Of a stretch of 64,000 nucleotides of DNA, positions 55,455 to 64,000 are shown piece after piece (position 1 is the first letter of the stretch; every line of letters starts with the position of its first letter). The notes below the pieces were generated by a model. It was not told where the DNA came from, did not search any database, and worked only from the letters and a program-made list of their open reading frames with translations. The translations under genes and the position numbers were made by a program. This DNA comes from Marisediminitalea alba (lineage in GTDB: Bacteria; Pseudomonadota; Gammaproteobacteria; Enterobacterales; Alteromonadaceae). The stretch covers positions 1-64,000 of the forward strand of contig NZ_PVNP01000013.1 of NCBI RefSeq assembly GCF_002993365.1, read 5' to 3'.

Positions 55455-56216
55455 TTAAAGCTCAAACTGGGTGTAGCCATTGGCATCCGGGCGACCAAAA
55501 AATAACGCTGCCTCGTGCACTTCCTGCGGCAGTGATGGGTCGGGTCTGAACTGCCCTTTTACGGATAAACCAGAAAAATCCTGACGGGCTGAGGCTCGCA
55601 TGCTCAATCCGAAGGCGTTAGGCTCTTCAACATTAATCACAATTTGCTCGTCCTGACAGCGGATTTGCGCCGAAAAGGTGCCCAGCTCGATGGGCCCCTG
55701 CGTACCGGCAACGCGAGCGTTTAACCAGTCGCCATAGGCCATCATCTGGTCGCAACCCTGAGCGGAATATGCCAGATCTTCGATATTAACCCGAAACCGA
55801 CCGCCGGCATTTACCGGCAGCGGTAATTGCACTTCAGACAACACCCGATCAACCGGTAGGTACAGTAAAAAGTCCTCGGCAGACACCGCCTGAAAATCAA
55901 GCAGGCTCACGCTAACCGGCCCGTTAAAGGCAATTGATGCTGCGTCACGCATGTTACCGGCATCGAGTTTCACGGCCAGCTGGCCGGTGAATAAGGCCCA
56001 AGGGGATACGTCCCAGCTTAACTGATTAACCGGGATATTATTAACGATAACCCTGTCAACTTCGCCCTGCCACAACGTGCCCTGCACGTTGCCAACCCTA
56101 ACGTTGTCTGGCAGGCTGATTCGGCTAACCACCTGCGATGCTGGCAGGTAAGCAACCAGTAAACACAAATAAAGAAAAAGACCGGCTAACAGCCAGCGCC
56201 AGTTAATGCCCATCAT
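55455..56216 (-). CDS. gspN: Type II secretion protein GspN
   Basis: Last gene of the gsp cluster; 253 residues with an N-terminal anchor (about 8-26) and a periplasmic domain. GspN is not strictly required in all systems. Recognised mainly from position, length and blocks such as GNVQGTLWQGEVDRVIVN. Overlaps gspM by four bases. Confidence 0.88.
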   Translation of the reverse strand: MMGINWRWLLAGLFLYLCLLVAYLPASQVVSRISLPDNVRVGNVQGTLWQGEVDRVIVNNIPVNQLSWDVSPWALFTGQLAVKLDAGNMRDAASIAFNGPVSVSLLDFQAVSAEDFLLYLPVDRVLSEVQLPLPVNAGGRFRVNIEDLAYSAQGCDQMMAYGDWLNARVAGTQGPIELGTFSAQIRCQDEQIVINVEEPNAFGLSMRASARQDFSGLSVKGQFRPDPSLPQEVHEAALFFGRPDANGYTQFEL

Positions 56217-56689
56217 TTTGTAAGTACCAACCGTCTGACTTTTATCATTCCTGGCGCATTGGCTTCAGCCACATCGAGTTGCTCAATCACAATACCTCGC
56301 GTTTCTAATTCATTCAGCCAGCCCACCAGACTGTTGAAAGGCGCTTCATCTATCCATACCTGAATTTCATCACCTTGTGGTTGCATGCGTGATATAGATA
56401 GTGAATGATTACTACTTGTACTGGTAACCAACTGTGGCAGCGAACCGGTAACCCGTCTGGGCGACGACTGAGTACGGCGTAGCTGCGCGGCCTTTTGGCC
56501 CTGCTCTTCAACCCAGCTAACCAGTTTCTTATTACTTTCCAGTAACTGACTTTGCTGACTGATACTCTGATTAAGCGGTGCCCATAACCCCCAGTAAAAA
56601 ATACCCAGTAAAATAACCAGGCCTGATAGCAGCACCAGGCGCTGCTCCCGCTCTGTGAGAGCAGTAAACTTTTGCTTTAAAGCGTTCAT
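56213..56689 (-). CDS. gspM: Type II secretion protein GspM
   Basis: 158-residue inner-membrane platform protein with one helix (about 21-39) following LTEREQRLVLLSG, and a ferredoxin-like periplasmic domain. It pairs with GspL. Overlaps gspL and gspN by four bases on each side. Confidence 0.9.
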   Translation of the reverse strand: MNALKQKFTALTEREQRLVLLSGLVILLGIFYWGLWAPLNQSISQQSQLLESNKKLVSWVEEQGQKAAQLRRTQSSPRRVTGSLPQLVTSTSSNHSLSISRMQPQGDEIQVWIDEAPFNSLVGWLNELETRGIVIEQLDVAEANAPGMIKVRRLVLTK

Positions 56690-57891
56690 GAGGCTCCCCG
56701 GATATTCATTGTGCCGATGACCGTGTCATCGCGGTTGTTAATAGCGCCCTGCTCTACAGTAAATCCGGCCGCTTCTGCACTGCGCTTAAACGTATCCAGC
56801 GCGTTAAAATCCTTACCCTGTGCCTGCATGCGGATCTCAGTACGGTTAGCATCAAAGCGCAATGTTTGTGGAGTGATATTCGACGCGGCGAATGCCGTAT
56901 TTAATTGCGAAAGCATCACCAGTAGCGAACTGCCGTCGCCGGACTGCTCCAGGCGTTGCATCTCCTGTTGCACTTTCAGGCGGACGTTGCGATAGGTACC
57001 GATATCCGGAAATCCTTGTTTTACCAGAGCGTCGATTTGCGCGGTCAGGTTGGCATTTTGCTGTTGCAGTTTATTGAGTCGGAGTGTTTTATCGCCGATG
57101 GTTAAAACGACCACCAGAGCGAGCAAAATAAGCGGTACACGCCAGACTTGCCACACCTGATTGTGTTGTTTTTTAGGCTTGTATTGCCCCTGGAGTAAAT
57201 TGAAGGATGCTTTACCAACGTGTTTTGCCAGTACGCCAATGGCTGGCACGTCGTCGTTATGTGCTTGCTGATGAATATTGGGGACCGCGTGAAGATCGAT
57301 GTCGGTGAGTGCACTTACGCGAACCGGTTGTGGCTGGGCTTTTGCCTGTAAGGCAAGTACCCCGGTAAGAAACGCCTGTTCTCCCTGCATGCCCTGCCAT
57401 GACCCCTGACGAACAATTAGCTGTTCGCCGACTGTTAGCGCTACCCATTGGCTATCTTCCTGTTGAGGAAGCGCCAGGATATCAGGCAGGATCACATCCG
57501 CAGTAATCCCGGCATCGTCCAGCCAGCCCTGCCATTTTGCCATTTGCCGGTGACTGACGATGGCCACGGATTGTTCCGTGCCATGAGAAGGGCCCATGGC
57601 AAAAAACAGTTCACCGATATCTTCAGCCAGTTCGTCTTCCAGCATAAACGGAATCGCGTTTTGTAGTTTGCGATTGACCTTGCCAGGCAAAATAACATTG
57701 CACAGCCGCACATCCGCGCCGGGAACCAGCACGATTGCTCTGCGCAAACTGGTGCGCTCGCCGAGGCTTATCAGTGCATCGGCACTGGCTAATTCGCCGC
57801 TGGCGATAACCTCCTGGCTTGGGGCAGACCAGACTACCCAATGCACGGGATCGTGCAGGTTAGTACCCAGCCTAACAACTAACTGTTCCAT
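56686..57891 (-). CDS. gspL: Type II secretion protein GspL
   Basis: 401-residue platform protein: cytoplasmic actin-like domain (about 1-235) that binds the ATPase GspE, one helix (about 248-265) and a periplasmic ferredoxin-like domain with RNVRLKVQQEMQRLEQSG. Links the ATPase to the pseudopilus assembly platform. It shares one base with the gspK stop. Confidence 0.92.
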   Translation of the reverse strand: MEQLVVRLGTNLHDPVHWVVWSAPSQEVIASGELASADALISLGERTSLRRAIVLVPGADVRLCNVILPGKVNRKLQNAIPFMLEDELAEDIGELFFAMGPSHGTEQSVAIVSHRQMAKWQGWLDDAGITADVILPDILALPQQEDSQWVALTVGEQLIVRQGSWQGMQGEQAFLTGVLALQAKAQPQPVRVSALTDIDLHAVPNIHQQAHNDDVPAIGVLAKHVGKASFNLLQGQYKPKKQHNQVWQVWRVPLILLALVVVLTIGDKTLRLNKLQQQNANLTAQIDALVKQGFPDIGTYRNVRLKVQQEMQRLEQSGDGSSLLVMLSQLNTAFAASNITPQTLRFDANRTEIRMQAQGKDFNALDTFKRSAEAAGFTVEQGAINNRDDTVIGTMNIRGAS

Positions 57892-58874
57892 TACTTTATG
57901 ACTCCAAATTCGCGGCGCAACACCGCTATTTTGCCTGATGAAGCGGCATTTAACACGGTTGTCATGGCAAACGTTGCTTCATTGTAACGGCTCTTGGTAT
58001 GTAAAATAAAATACTCTGTGGTCACACTAAACCATTGAGTTTGTTCCGGCTGCAAATTTAACGCTGCAATATCCGGTTCGGCTAAAAAGGTATTGACGTC
58101 ATCCCAGCCATCCAGTGGACGAGCCGCGATAATCGAGGAGGCCTGTGACAGGCTCAGTCCGGTTAAGGCAGCCAGAACCGGCGCGCGCTCCTCGCTCAGC
58201 GTGTTTACATTGATCACTAACTGATCATTGCCGGGAATAACACAAACCTGCGGCAGCAAATCCTCCAGCCACTCGGCTTCCACACCATTGATCAGGCGTA
58301 ACTCAGACTGGCTGCTCATCTGCCCGTTGGCGGCGAGGTAAGGGAATGCGCGTGAGGCATATTCACTGTCTTCAGCGCCGTAAATGCGCATGCGGTCGTC
58401 ACTGTCGAGCCAGTCTGCCAGCGAATCCCGTACCGTATCTACCGTAAAGCTGGGTATCTCTTCGTTAGTTAGCTGCAACAAACGGGCAAACGCATTCATG
58501 GCTTCGGTGGGTTGCTGGTCGTTTACATTGGTCTGATTGGCGTTGGGCAGTGCGTTGATATTAAAGCAGCTTTGCATGTCTTCCAGGGTCACACTGATAC
58601 CGCCTTCTTCCATGGGATATTCAAACTCCTGCGCCCAGGGCTGGTTCAGGGTGATTTTATTGCCGGTTTCTTCCATCAGCGTTACCAGCGATATGCGGGC
58701 ATATTCTTCGGCACTTTTGGCATACCAGTAAGCCTGGTTGCTGCTTTTGATATTACTGGCCCGCTGTACCTGAAGTTGCAGTCTGGCGCCCATTTCTGAA
58801 GCGATGATGGCTACCAGAGCGACTACCATCAACACAATTAACAGGGCTGCACCGCGCTGTTTGCTATGCCTCAT
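57891..58874 (-). CDS. gspK: Type II secretion minor pseudopilin GspK
   Basis: 327-residue pseudopilus tip subunit. Short basic leader and hydrophobic helix (QRGAALLIVLMVVALVAIIA) without the usual Phe+1, which is typical for GspK, followed by a globular domain with MQSCFNINALPN and two internal-repeat regions (DSDDRMRIYGAEDSEY). Overlaps gspJ by four bases. Confidence 0.93.
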   Translation of the reverse strand: MRHSKQRGAALLIVLMVVALVAIIASEMGARLQLQVQRASNIKSSNQAYWYAKSAEEYARISLVTLMEETGNKITLNQPWAQEFEYPMEEGGISVTLEDMQSCFNINALPNANQTNVNDQQPTEAMNAFARLLQLTNEEIPSFTVDTVRDSLADWLDSDDRMRIYGAEDSEYASRAFPYLAANGQMSSQSELRLINGVEAEWLEDLLPQVCVIPGNDQLVINVNTLSEERAPVLAALTGLSLSQASSIIAARPLDGWDDVNTFLAEPDIAALNLQPEQTQWFSVTTEYFILHTKSRYNEATFAMTTVLNAASSGKIAVLRREFGVIK

Positions 58875-59485
58875 GACGCTTGCTCCGTAAGCGCAAAAAC
58901 GCGCTGGATTTCGCCCATGTCGGCAAGGGTAATGGTAATCCGAATTCCCCGCGGCAGGGTTTCGCCAATGTAGTTGTCATGCCAGGCCGCTTCGCCGGTT
59001 TCACTGCCACCGGTATTAAACTCAACGGTAAAGTTAGTCACGTTGTCGAGGATTTCCCTGACTTTAGGTTCGGTGCCCAGTACGCTATCCACATAAACGG
59101 TATTCAGACGTTCGAGTTTATTTTCCCGCAGTCGATATGCTACGCCTTGTAAGGTGCTGCGTGGCAGAGCCAGTTTAGGGTTGTGCCAGCCGCCGCGCAC
59201 AAAGGCCAGTCCGCCAGCGTCGCTGTCGTCGGTTTCTTCACCGCCACGCATCACAATACTGTTTTGCTGGCCTTCCATACGGACTGCCCGTGGCATTGCC
59301 TGCTGTACGTCTCGTTCGATAATAAGCATAAAGCGTTGCAGCTGTTGTAATCGGGCGAATTTCTCGCTGGAAATTTCGTCGCTGTCGATTACCGTAGAGA
59401 GCAGCGCCGTGGACGCCAAACCCAGCATGGCGAAAATCGCCATGGCGATTAAAATTTCGATCAGAGTAAAGCCGCGGGTACGCAT
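58871..59485 (-). CDS. gspJ: Type II secretion minor pseudopilin GspJ
   Basis: 204-residue minor pseudopilin; prepilin cleavage motif RGFTLIEILIAMAIF with Glu+5 at the N-terminus, then RDVQQAMPR and YRLRENKLERL in the globular domain. It is part of the tip complex with GspI and GspK. Shares one base with gspI. Confidence 0.92.
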   Translation of the reverse strand: MRTRGFTLIEILIAMAIFAMLGLASTALLSTVIDSDEISSEKFARLQQLQRFMLIIERDVQQAMPRAVRMEGQQNSIVMRGGEETDDSDAGGLAFVRGGWHNPKLALPRSTLQGVAYRLRENKLERLNTVYVDSVLGTEPKVREILDNVTNFTVEFNTGGSETGEAAWHDNYIGETLPRGIRITITLADMGEIQRVFALTEQAS

Positions 59486-59871
59486 TAGCCGTTCTCCGCT
59501 GGTTTGGCAAAATAGGTGATCACTGTGGTGATGGTGTCATTGAAGTCTGCATCAAGGCTGACGCTTACTTCTACCGCTTTAAAATCGCTGTCGCCGGTAT
59601 CCTTGACGACTTGTTTCCAGTACCAGGTGCGTTCGGCCATTTCAGCCTGGCCCTTAAGGTTATTTTTCAGCGGCCATGGGCGCTCTAACTGAATTTCATT
59701 TAGCTGGTTGTTAGCCACCCAGGTGGCAATGGTAATTTCTTCAATCTGTCCCACGCCGTTGAGGTGCTCTGAAGCAGCTTTCATTATGGCGCCGCCGGTC
59801 ATAGCAAAGATAAACAGTGCGACCATTACTTCCAGTAAGGTCATGCCCCGTTGTTTGTAAATCAATCCCAT
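59485..59871 (-). CDS. gspI: Type II secretion minor pseudopilin GspI
   Basis: 128-residue minor pseudopilin with cleavage motif QRGMTLLEVMVALFIFA and the conserved WVANNQLNEIQL block. Overlaps gspH by ten bases and gspJ by one. Confidence 0.93.
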   Translation of the reverse strand: MGLIYKQRGMTLLEVMVALFIFAMTGGAIMKAASEHLNGVGQIEEITIATWVANNQLNEIQLERPWPLKNNLKGQAEMAERTWYWKQVVKDTGDSDFKAVEVSVSLDADFNDTITTVITYFAKPAENG

Positions 59872-60524
59872 TCGGGTCGCTCCAAGGGGCCGAGTAACTC
59901 CAGCGGTGGCATATCCTGGCAGTTTAATACGTAATAGGCGGGCAAATCGTTGGTAAACTCTGGCTCATAATGAAACACCAGGCTAAAAGGTGTGATTTCA
60001 CCGCTCGACATGATGAGGATTTGTGGCGGGGGCGGCGGCGCCTCTTCCTCGCCAATTTCAATATCCTGTTCATTAACACTCAGTGAGCTGTCGAACATTT
60101 CCCGGTCAAAAAGCCGGTCTTCGGTTTGCCAGGGCAGATCATCCAGATTGAGGGTAAAAAAGAATGGCTCGGTGAGCGTCACCGGCTCATACAGCGTATT
60201 GCCTTCCATGAATTGCCACTCATCTTCATTGCTGAGCTGCATAAAGCTATAGGTACGGTTTTCCTGATCAATATAGATACCCAGTTGCTGCTGGTTGAGT
60301 ACCGCATAATCACTGGCCATGTCGATGACCACCTGCAGCCGCCGGGCTTCTCTTTCGAGCTGTTCTGACGGGTCGGTGGAAAAGGCATTAAAGATGACAT
60401 AGCCGGCAGCCAGACCCATTAGCAGTAACACCAGCATGACTTCGAGCAGCGTAAAGCCGCGCTGGCGGCTGGCCGCCAACGATGCTAAAGCGAAGCTGTA
60501 CCGGTGACGGCCTGGTGCACGCAT
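59862..60524 (-). CDS. gspH: Type II secretion minor pseudopilin GspH
   Basis: 220-residue minor pseudopilin. The prepilin motif RQRGFTLLEVMLVLLLMG comes after an unusually long basic leader of about 20 residues (the start at 60524 is the only start codon available in frame). The globular part has a run of prolines (EEEAPPPPPQ) that is not in the usual family pattern. A 15-base gap separates it from gspG. Confidence 0.9.
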   Translation of the reverse strand: MRAPGRHRYSFALASLAASRQRGFTLLEVMLVLLLMGLAAGYVIFNAFSTDPSEQLEREARRLQVVIDMASDYAVLNQQQLGIYIDQENRTYSFMQLSNEDEWQFMEGNTLYEPVTLTEPFFFTLNLDDLPWQTEDRLFDREMFDSSLSVNEQDIEIGEEEAPPPPPQILIMSSGEITPFSLVFHYEPEFTNDLPAYYVLNCQDMPPLELLGPLERPEWD

Positions 60525-60539
60525 AAACAGCGTAATGCC

Positions 60540-60977
60540 TTAATTCAGGTAGTCGTTGATGTTCCAGTTACCAATATCGTCATCAGTGCCGGGTTCACCA
60601 TCCGGGCCATTAGAAAAGATATCAATGGTGCCCATTTCTCCCGGGCTGATAAGCACGTAAGGATTACCCCATGGATCGTCCGGTAAACGCTTGATGTAAC
60701 CATCTGCAGGATAATTACGCGGAATAGGGTCCAGAGTCGGCGCACTTACCAGGGCATCAAGCCCTTGTTCGGTGGTAGGAAAACGGTTGCTTTTAAGCTT
60801 GTACATTTCCAGCGCACTTTCCAGTTGCTGAATATCCACGGCCGCTTTTTTAAGCTGTGCTTCTTCCTGATTGCCCAGGATTTGTGGAGCGACCATCGAA
60901 GCGAGGATACCAATGATCAGCAGCACCACCATGATTTCGATTAAGCTGAATCCCGACTGTCGTTTAAGCATTTTCAT
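60540..60977 (-). CDS. gspG: Type II secretion major pseudopilin GspG
   Basis: 145-residue major pseudopilin with cleavage motif QSGFSLIEIMVVLLIIG, Glu+5, and the family blocks ALEMYKLKSNRFPTTEQGL and calcium-binding FSNGPDGEPGTDDD. Overlaps gspF by one base. Expected to be the most abundant product of the operon. Confidence 0.97.
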   Translation of the reverse strand: MKMLKRQSGFSLIEIMVVLLIIGILASMVAPQILGNQEEAQLKKAAVDIQQLESALEMYKLKSNRFPTTEQGLDALVSAPTLDPIPRNYPADGYIKRLPDDPWGNPYVLISPGEMGTIDIFSNGPDGEPGTDDDIGNWNINDYLN

Positions 60978-62200
60978 TACACATTCACCATATTATTTAA
61001 TGCCAGAATTGGTTGGATAATGGCCATGACGATAAATAAAACCACGCCGGCCATTGTTACAATGAGCAAAGGTTCAAACACCTTTAGTGAGACACTGATT
61101 AGCGACTCAAATTCCCTGTCCTGATTATCGGCAGCCCTGCCAAGCATTTGTTGTAACTCACCCGAGCGCTCACCCGAGGCAATCATATGCATCATCATCG
61201 GCGGAAATATCCGGGTATTATCCAGTGCGGCTCGCAGGCTGGACCCTTCTTTTACGTGCACTGCCGCTTCGGCAATACGTTCTTTAATATACAGGTTTTG
61301 CAGTACATCGGTTGAAATACGCATGGACTCAAGCAGTGGCACGGCACTGGCGGTAAGAATACTTAAGGTTCTGGCAAAGCGCGCGGTGTTAAGCCCTCTG
61401 GAAACTTTGCCAATCATGGGCACCTTCAGCAGAACCCGATGATAGCGCAGACGTATAGCGGGCTTCTGAATAAGACGTTGAAACATAATGACAAGCAGCA
61501 TGATAACGACCAGCAAATACAGCCCGTAATTTTGCATCCACTCACTGATGGCGATAAGCACCGTGGTAATGGTGGGCAGGTCCTGACCCATGTGATCAAA
61601 CTGCCCGACGATTTTGGGGACCACTACGGTAAGTAACACCACCACTATCATCATGGCGAAAAACATCATAATGGCAGGATAAATTAAGGCCTGAATCACC
61701 TGACTGCGGGTTTGCTGGCGCCTTTCGGTGTAGTCGGCCAGGCGGTTTAATACGGTATCCAGATGCCCTGACTTTTCGCCGGCTGCGACCATAGCGCGGT
61801 ATAAATCATCGAATACGCTGGGAAATTCGCTGAGTGCGTCGGCCAGGGTGTAACCTTCAACCACGCGGCTGCGAACCGCCATCATCATATTTTTATGGCG
61901 CGGCTTTTCACTTTGCTCGGCAACGGCGAGTAGCGCTTCCTCAATGGGTAATGCTGATTCAACCAGGGTGGCAAGCTGACGGGTAAGCAATGATAAATCA
62001 CTGGCGGAGATACGCGGGCGAAACAGCTGAAATCCTGAAGATGACTGCTTAGCGCTTTTCTCGGCGACCTGCTCAACTTCCAGCGGCACCATGCCTTTTT
62101 CACGCAGCTGCTGGCGGATTTGCCGGGCGTTATCGCCCTCCAGAACGCCACTTTTATTGCGCCCGTTGGCGGCAATGGCTTTGTATGCAAAAGCGGCCAT
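60977..62200 (-). CDS. gspF: Type II secretion inner-membrane protein GspF
   Basis: 407-residue platform protein with three helices (about 170-192, 222-240 and 375-398) and two T2SS-F domains (about 70-195 and 270-395). [22 protein letters not shown] is the usual N-terminus, and MMHMIASGERSGELQQML lies in the second domain. Shares one base with gspE. Confidence 0.96.
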   Translation of the reverse strand: MAAFAYKAIAANGRNKSGVLEGDNARQIRQQLREKGMVPLEVEQVAEKSAKQSSSGFQLFRPRISASDLSLLTRQLATLVESALPIEEALLAVAEQSEKPRHKNMMMAVRSRVVEGYTLADALSEFPSVFDDLYRAMVAAGEKSGHLDTVLNRLADYTERRQQTRSQVIQALIYPAIMMFFAMMIVVVLLTVVVPKIVGQFDHMGQDLPTITTVLIAISEWMQNYGLYLLVVIMLLVIMFQRLIQKPAIRLRYHRVLLKVPMIGKVSRGLNTARFARTLSILTASAVPLLESMRISTDVLQNLYIKERIAEAAVHVKEGSSLRAALDNTRIFPPMMMHMIASGERSGELQQMLGRAADNQDREFESLISVSLKVFEPLLIVTMAGVVLFIVMAIIQPILALNNMVNV

Positions 62201-63759
62201 TAATCCTCCCGGGTAACCCGCAGCACTTCTTCCAGCGACGTTTGTCCGCTGAGTACTTTATGGCAACCGTCTTCACGAATACTCGGCGTGGTCTGGCGAA
62301 TATATTTTTCGATAGCCTGTTCACCTTTGCCTTCATGCATCATGGTGCGTACCGCTTCATCAACAATCAGCAGTTCATGAATACCAGTACGGCCACGATA
62401 GCCGGTTTGATTACAGGCTGCACACCCTTTAGGTGAATAGATCACTACATCCGTTGCATCGCTTAAGCCCAGTATCTGCGCTTCCTGCTCGCCGGGTGAA
62501 TGCGGTGTTTTGCATTCCGGGCACAGTGTACGTACCAGACGCTGTGACAGCACGGCCAGTAAGCTGGATGACAGCAGAAACGGCTCTATACCCATATCTT
62601 CAAGACGGGTAATAGCACCGGCTGCGGTATTGGTGTGCAGGGTAGATAATACCAGGTGACCGGTTAAACTGGCCTGCACCGCAATCTGGCCGGTTTCGAT
62701 ATCACGGATTTCCCCCACCATGACCACATCCGGATCCTGACGAAGAATGGCCCGCAAACCCCGGGCAAAGGTCATTTCTACCCGCGGATTTACCTGGGTC
62801 TGACCAATACCCTGCAAATCAAATTCGATGGGATCTTCCACCGTCATGATGTTGCGATCTTTGGAATTAATTTCGCTGAGGCCCGCGTAGAGCGTGGTAC
62901 TTTTACCGGAGCCGGTTGGCCCGGTGACCAGGATAATGCCGTGCGGTTTACGAATTAAGGTAGAGAAGTGATCGCGGTTAACCTGGGTCATACCCAAATC
63001 AGTTAAATTTAACCGGGCATTATTTTTGTCGAGCAAACGCAGCACTACCCGCTCGCCATGGCTGGAAGGCAAGGTAGATACCCGCACGTCAACCGCGCGA
63101 CCGGCAATACGCAGCGTGATACGGCCATCCTGGGGTACGCGTTTTTCAGCGATATCCAGTTTCGCCATGACCTTGATCCGAGAAACCAGCATGGAAGACA
63201 GTTTGCGGTTAGGGCGCAGAATTTCGCGCAGTACGCCATCCACCCGGAATCGCACTACTAACTGATTCTCAAAGGTCTCAATGTGGATATCCGACGCGCC
63301 TTCTTTGATGGCTTCGCCGAGCATGGCATTAATGAGTTTAATGATGGGTGCGTCGTCTTCGCTGTCGAGCAGATCTTCGGTATCCGGCAGTTCTTCAGCC
63401 AGCGAGAATAAATCACTCTCGTTACCCAGATCTTCCATTAATTGTTTGGCTGCCGATGAATCGCGCTGATAAGCCTGGGTTAGCAAAGGCTCAAACTGGT
63501 CTTGCGGGAGCTCCTTAAGCACCAGTGCACCGGCATGATAACGACGGACTTCACTAAAGATTTCCAGTGGCGTATCGCTGGTGTGATAGAGCAATGCAGG
63601 CTCCTGATTGAGCTCCAGCAACACTTTGTGCCGCTTGGCAAAACCAAAGGGCAACTGTTGATCGTCTATCGTGTCTTCCGGTAACAGCTCTTCTGCCGAT
63701 TCAGCAGCCACGCTGGCTACTGATTCGGTAAGTTCGGGCTGCTTGGTTTCGGTGCTCAT
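62200..63759 (-). CDS. gspE: Type II secretion ATPase GspE
   Basis: 519-residue cytoplasmic ATPase that powers pseudopilus assembly. Visible motifs: [15 protein letters not shown] (Walker A), Asp box [10 protein letters not shown], Walker B-like [14 protein letters not shown], His box [11 protein letters not shown], and the zinc-binding cysteines CPECK and [12 protein letters not shown]. The N-terminal third is the GspL-binding domain. Overlaps gspD by four bases. Confidence 0.97.
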   Translation of the reverse strand: MSTETKQPELTESVASVAAESAEELLPEDTIDDQQLPFGFAKRHKVLLELNQEPALLYHTSDTPLEIFSEVRRYHAGALVLKELPQDQFEPLLTQAYQRDSSAAKQLMEDLGNESDLFSLAEELPDTEDLLDSEDDAPIIKLINAMLGEAIKEGASDIHIETFENQLVVRFRVDGVLREILRPNRKLSSMLVSRIKVMAKLDIAEKRVPQDGRITLRIAGRAVDVRVSTLPSSHGERVVLRLLDKNNARLNLTDLGMTQVNRDHFSTLIRKPHGIILVTGPTGSGKSTTLYAGLSEINSKDRNIMTVEDPIEFDLQGIGQTQVNPRVEMTFARGLRAILRQDPDVVMVGEIRDIETGQIAVQASLTGHLVLSTLHTNTAAGAITRLEDMGIEPFLLSSSLLAVLSQRLVRTLCPECKTPHSPGEQEAQILGLSDATDVVIYSPKGCAACNQTGYRGRTGIHELLIVDEAVRTMMHEGKGEQAIEKYIRQTTPSIREDGCHKVLSGQTSLEEVLRVTRED

Positions 63760-64000
63760 TCGTTGCCATCCTGGGCTTTTTGCTGAGCTTCTTCCTCTTC
63801 GCGACGCTTCAGGTAATCTTCATAGGTAGGCGGCAGCGCCAGGCTGTCGTCCCACTTTGGTAATACCGGCGTTTCGGTGCGAGGCATCAGTGCAACGCCA
63901 CGCGACTGGCGCTCAAGCTGCTCAGCACGGATATAATTGTATTTACGCTTGCTGATTTCATTCATGGTGACGCCATCACGAATGATTTTGGGGCGTAAAA
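63756..64000 (-). CDS. gspD: Type II secretion secretin GspD, C-terminal part (cut by window edge)
   Basis: About 81 residues of the C-terminus; the frame continues beyond the right edge. RPKIIRDGV followed by [15 protein letters not shown] is the conserved end of the secretin domain, then a non-conserved tail rich in Glu, Lys and Gln, which may be the binding site for a pilotin. GspC presumably lies further upstream. Confidence 0.93.
   Translation of the reverse strand, partial: LRPKIIRDGVTMNEISKRKYNYIRAEQLERQSRGVALMPRTETPVLPKWDDSLALPPTYEDYLKRREEEEAQQKAQDGNE

Noticed and set aside
1..64000. CRISPR arrays, tRNA, rRNA, prophage or an obvious defence island
   Set aside because: Looked for regular spaced repeats, cloverleaf ends and phage or defence genes by eye; none seen.

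Overview
The window looks like part of a marine gammaproteobacterial chromosome from the Alteromonadaceae (an Alteromonas, Salinimonas or Aestuariibacter type relative). This rests on gene content and order: a lexA next to a cta/cox cytochrome oxidase cluster, a fkpA-slyX-yheV-yheS-yheT-yheU neighbourhood, opgGH, and a type II secretion operon ending beside nudE/cysQ/yrfG. No 16S or other taxonomic marker is present, so the assignment is inference. Nearly all of the sequence is ordinary, dense chromosomal coding DNA; there is no prophage, CRISPR array, tRNA or rRNA that I can see.

Layout. 1-1000: left-edge debris, with the tail of an IS1595-type transposase, a short coding remnant and a small membrane protein. 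1040-1783: lexA with its own SOS box. 2112-11092: an aa3-type cytochrome c oxidase cluster with its assembly factors (coxB with fused cytochrome c, ctaD, ctaG, ctaE, SURF1, a small CxxxC protein, ctaA, cyoE, SCO) and a terminal acetyltransferase; a small DUF2909 gene lies on the opposite strand inside it. 11149-19000: polysaccharide deacetylase, DinF-type MATE exporter, nfuA, a large M14 peptidase, comF and bioH. 18996-22673: a two-gene unit with a putative HExxH metalloprotease, then tex. 22922-24531: greB, a secreted protein, a candidate small RNA and a small membrane protein. 24912-34999: fkpA, WD40 lipoprotein, slyX, a cold-shock/DUF1294 fusion, a flotillin pair (yqiK/yqiJ type), a frameshifted ygjV, yheV, yheS, a TIGR02444 gene carrying a palindromic repeat, yheT and yheU. 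35168-38028: a pair of M16 peptidases. 38149-42683: an outer-membrane barrel protein and opgGH. 42912-45532: nhaC, a ccdAB toxin-antitoxin pair and a VF530-type protein. 45598-52116: a LytTR two-component system divergent from an ABC transporter whose membrane subunit is fused to an M1 aminopeptidase. 52169-55440: YceI, cysQ, nudE, yrfG, yjjX. 55455-64000: gspN to gspD (partial), the type II secretion machine, transcribed toward lower coordinates.

How the parts work together. The cox cluster encodes the core subunits plus the heme A and copper insertion steps, so one transcription block could build the whole enzyme. The gsp genes overlap by 1-10 bases almost throughout, so they are very probably translated as one operon. 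The most distinctive module is the LytTR kinase/regulator with the divergent ABC/M1 peptidase pair: the shared intergenic region holds a direct repeat with 21-base phasing, which is the geometry expected for a LytTR regulator, and suggests a self-contained sense-and-export or sense-and-cleave system. Other points worth a second look are a 53-base palindrome inside the TIGR02444 gene, two start codons sharing one CATG, a likely unannotated 40-residue coupled ORF, and a promoter-terminator unit without an ORF.
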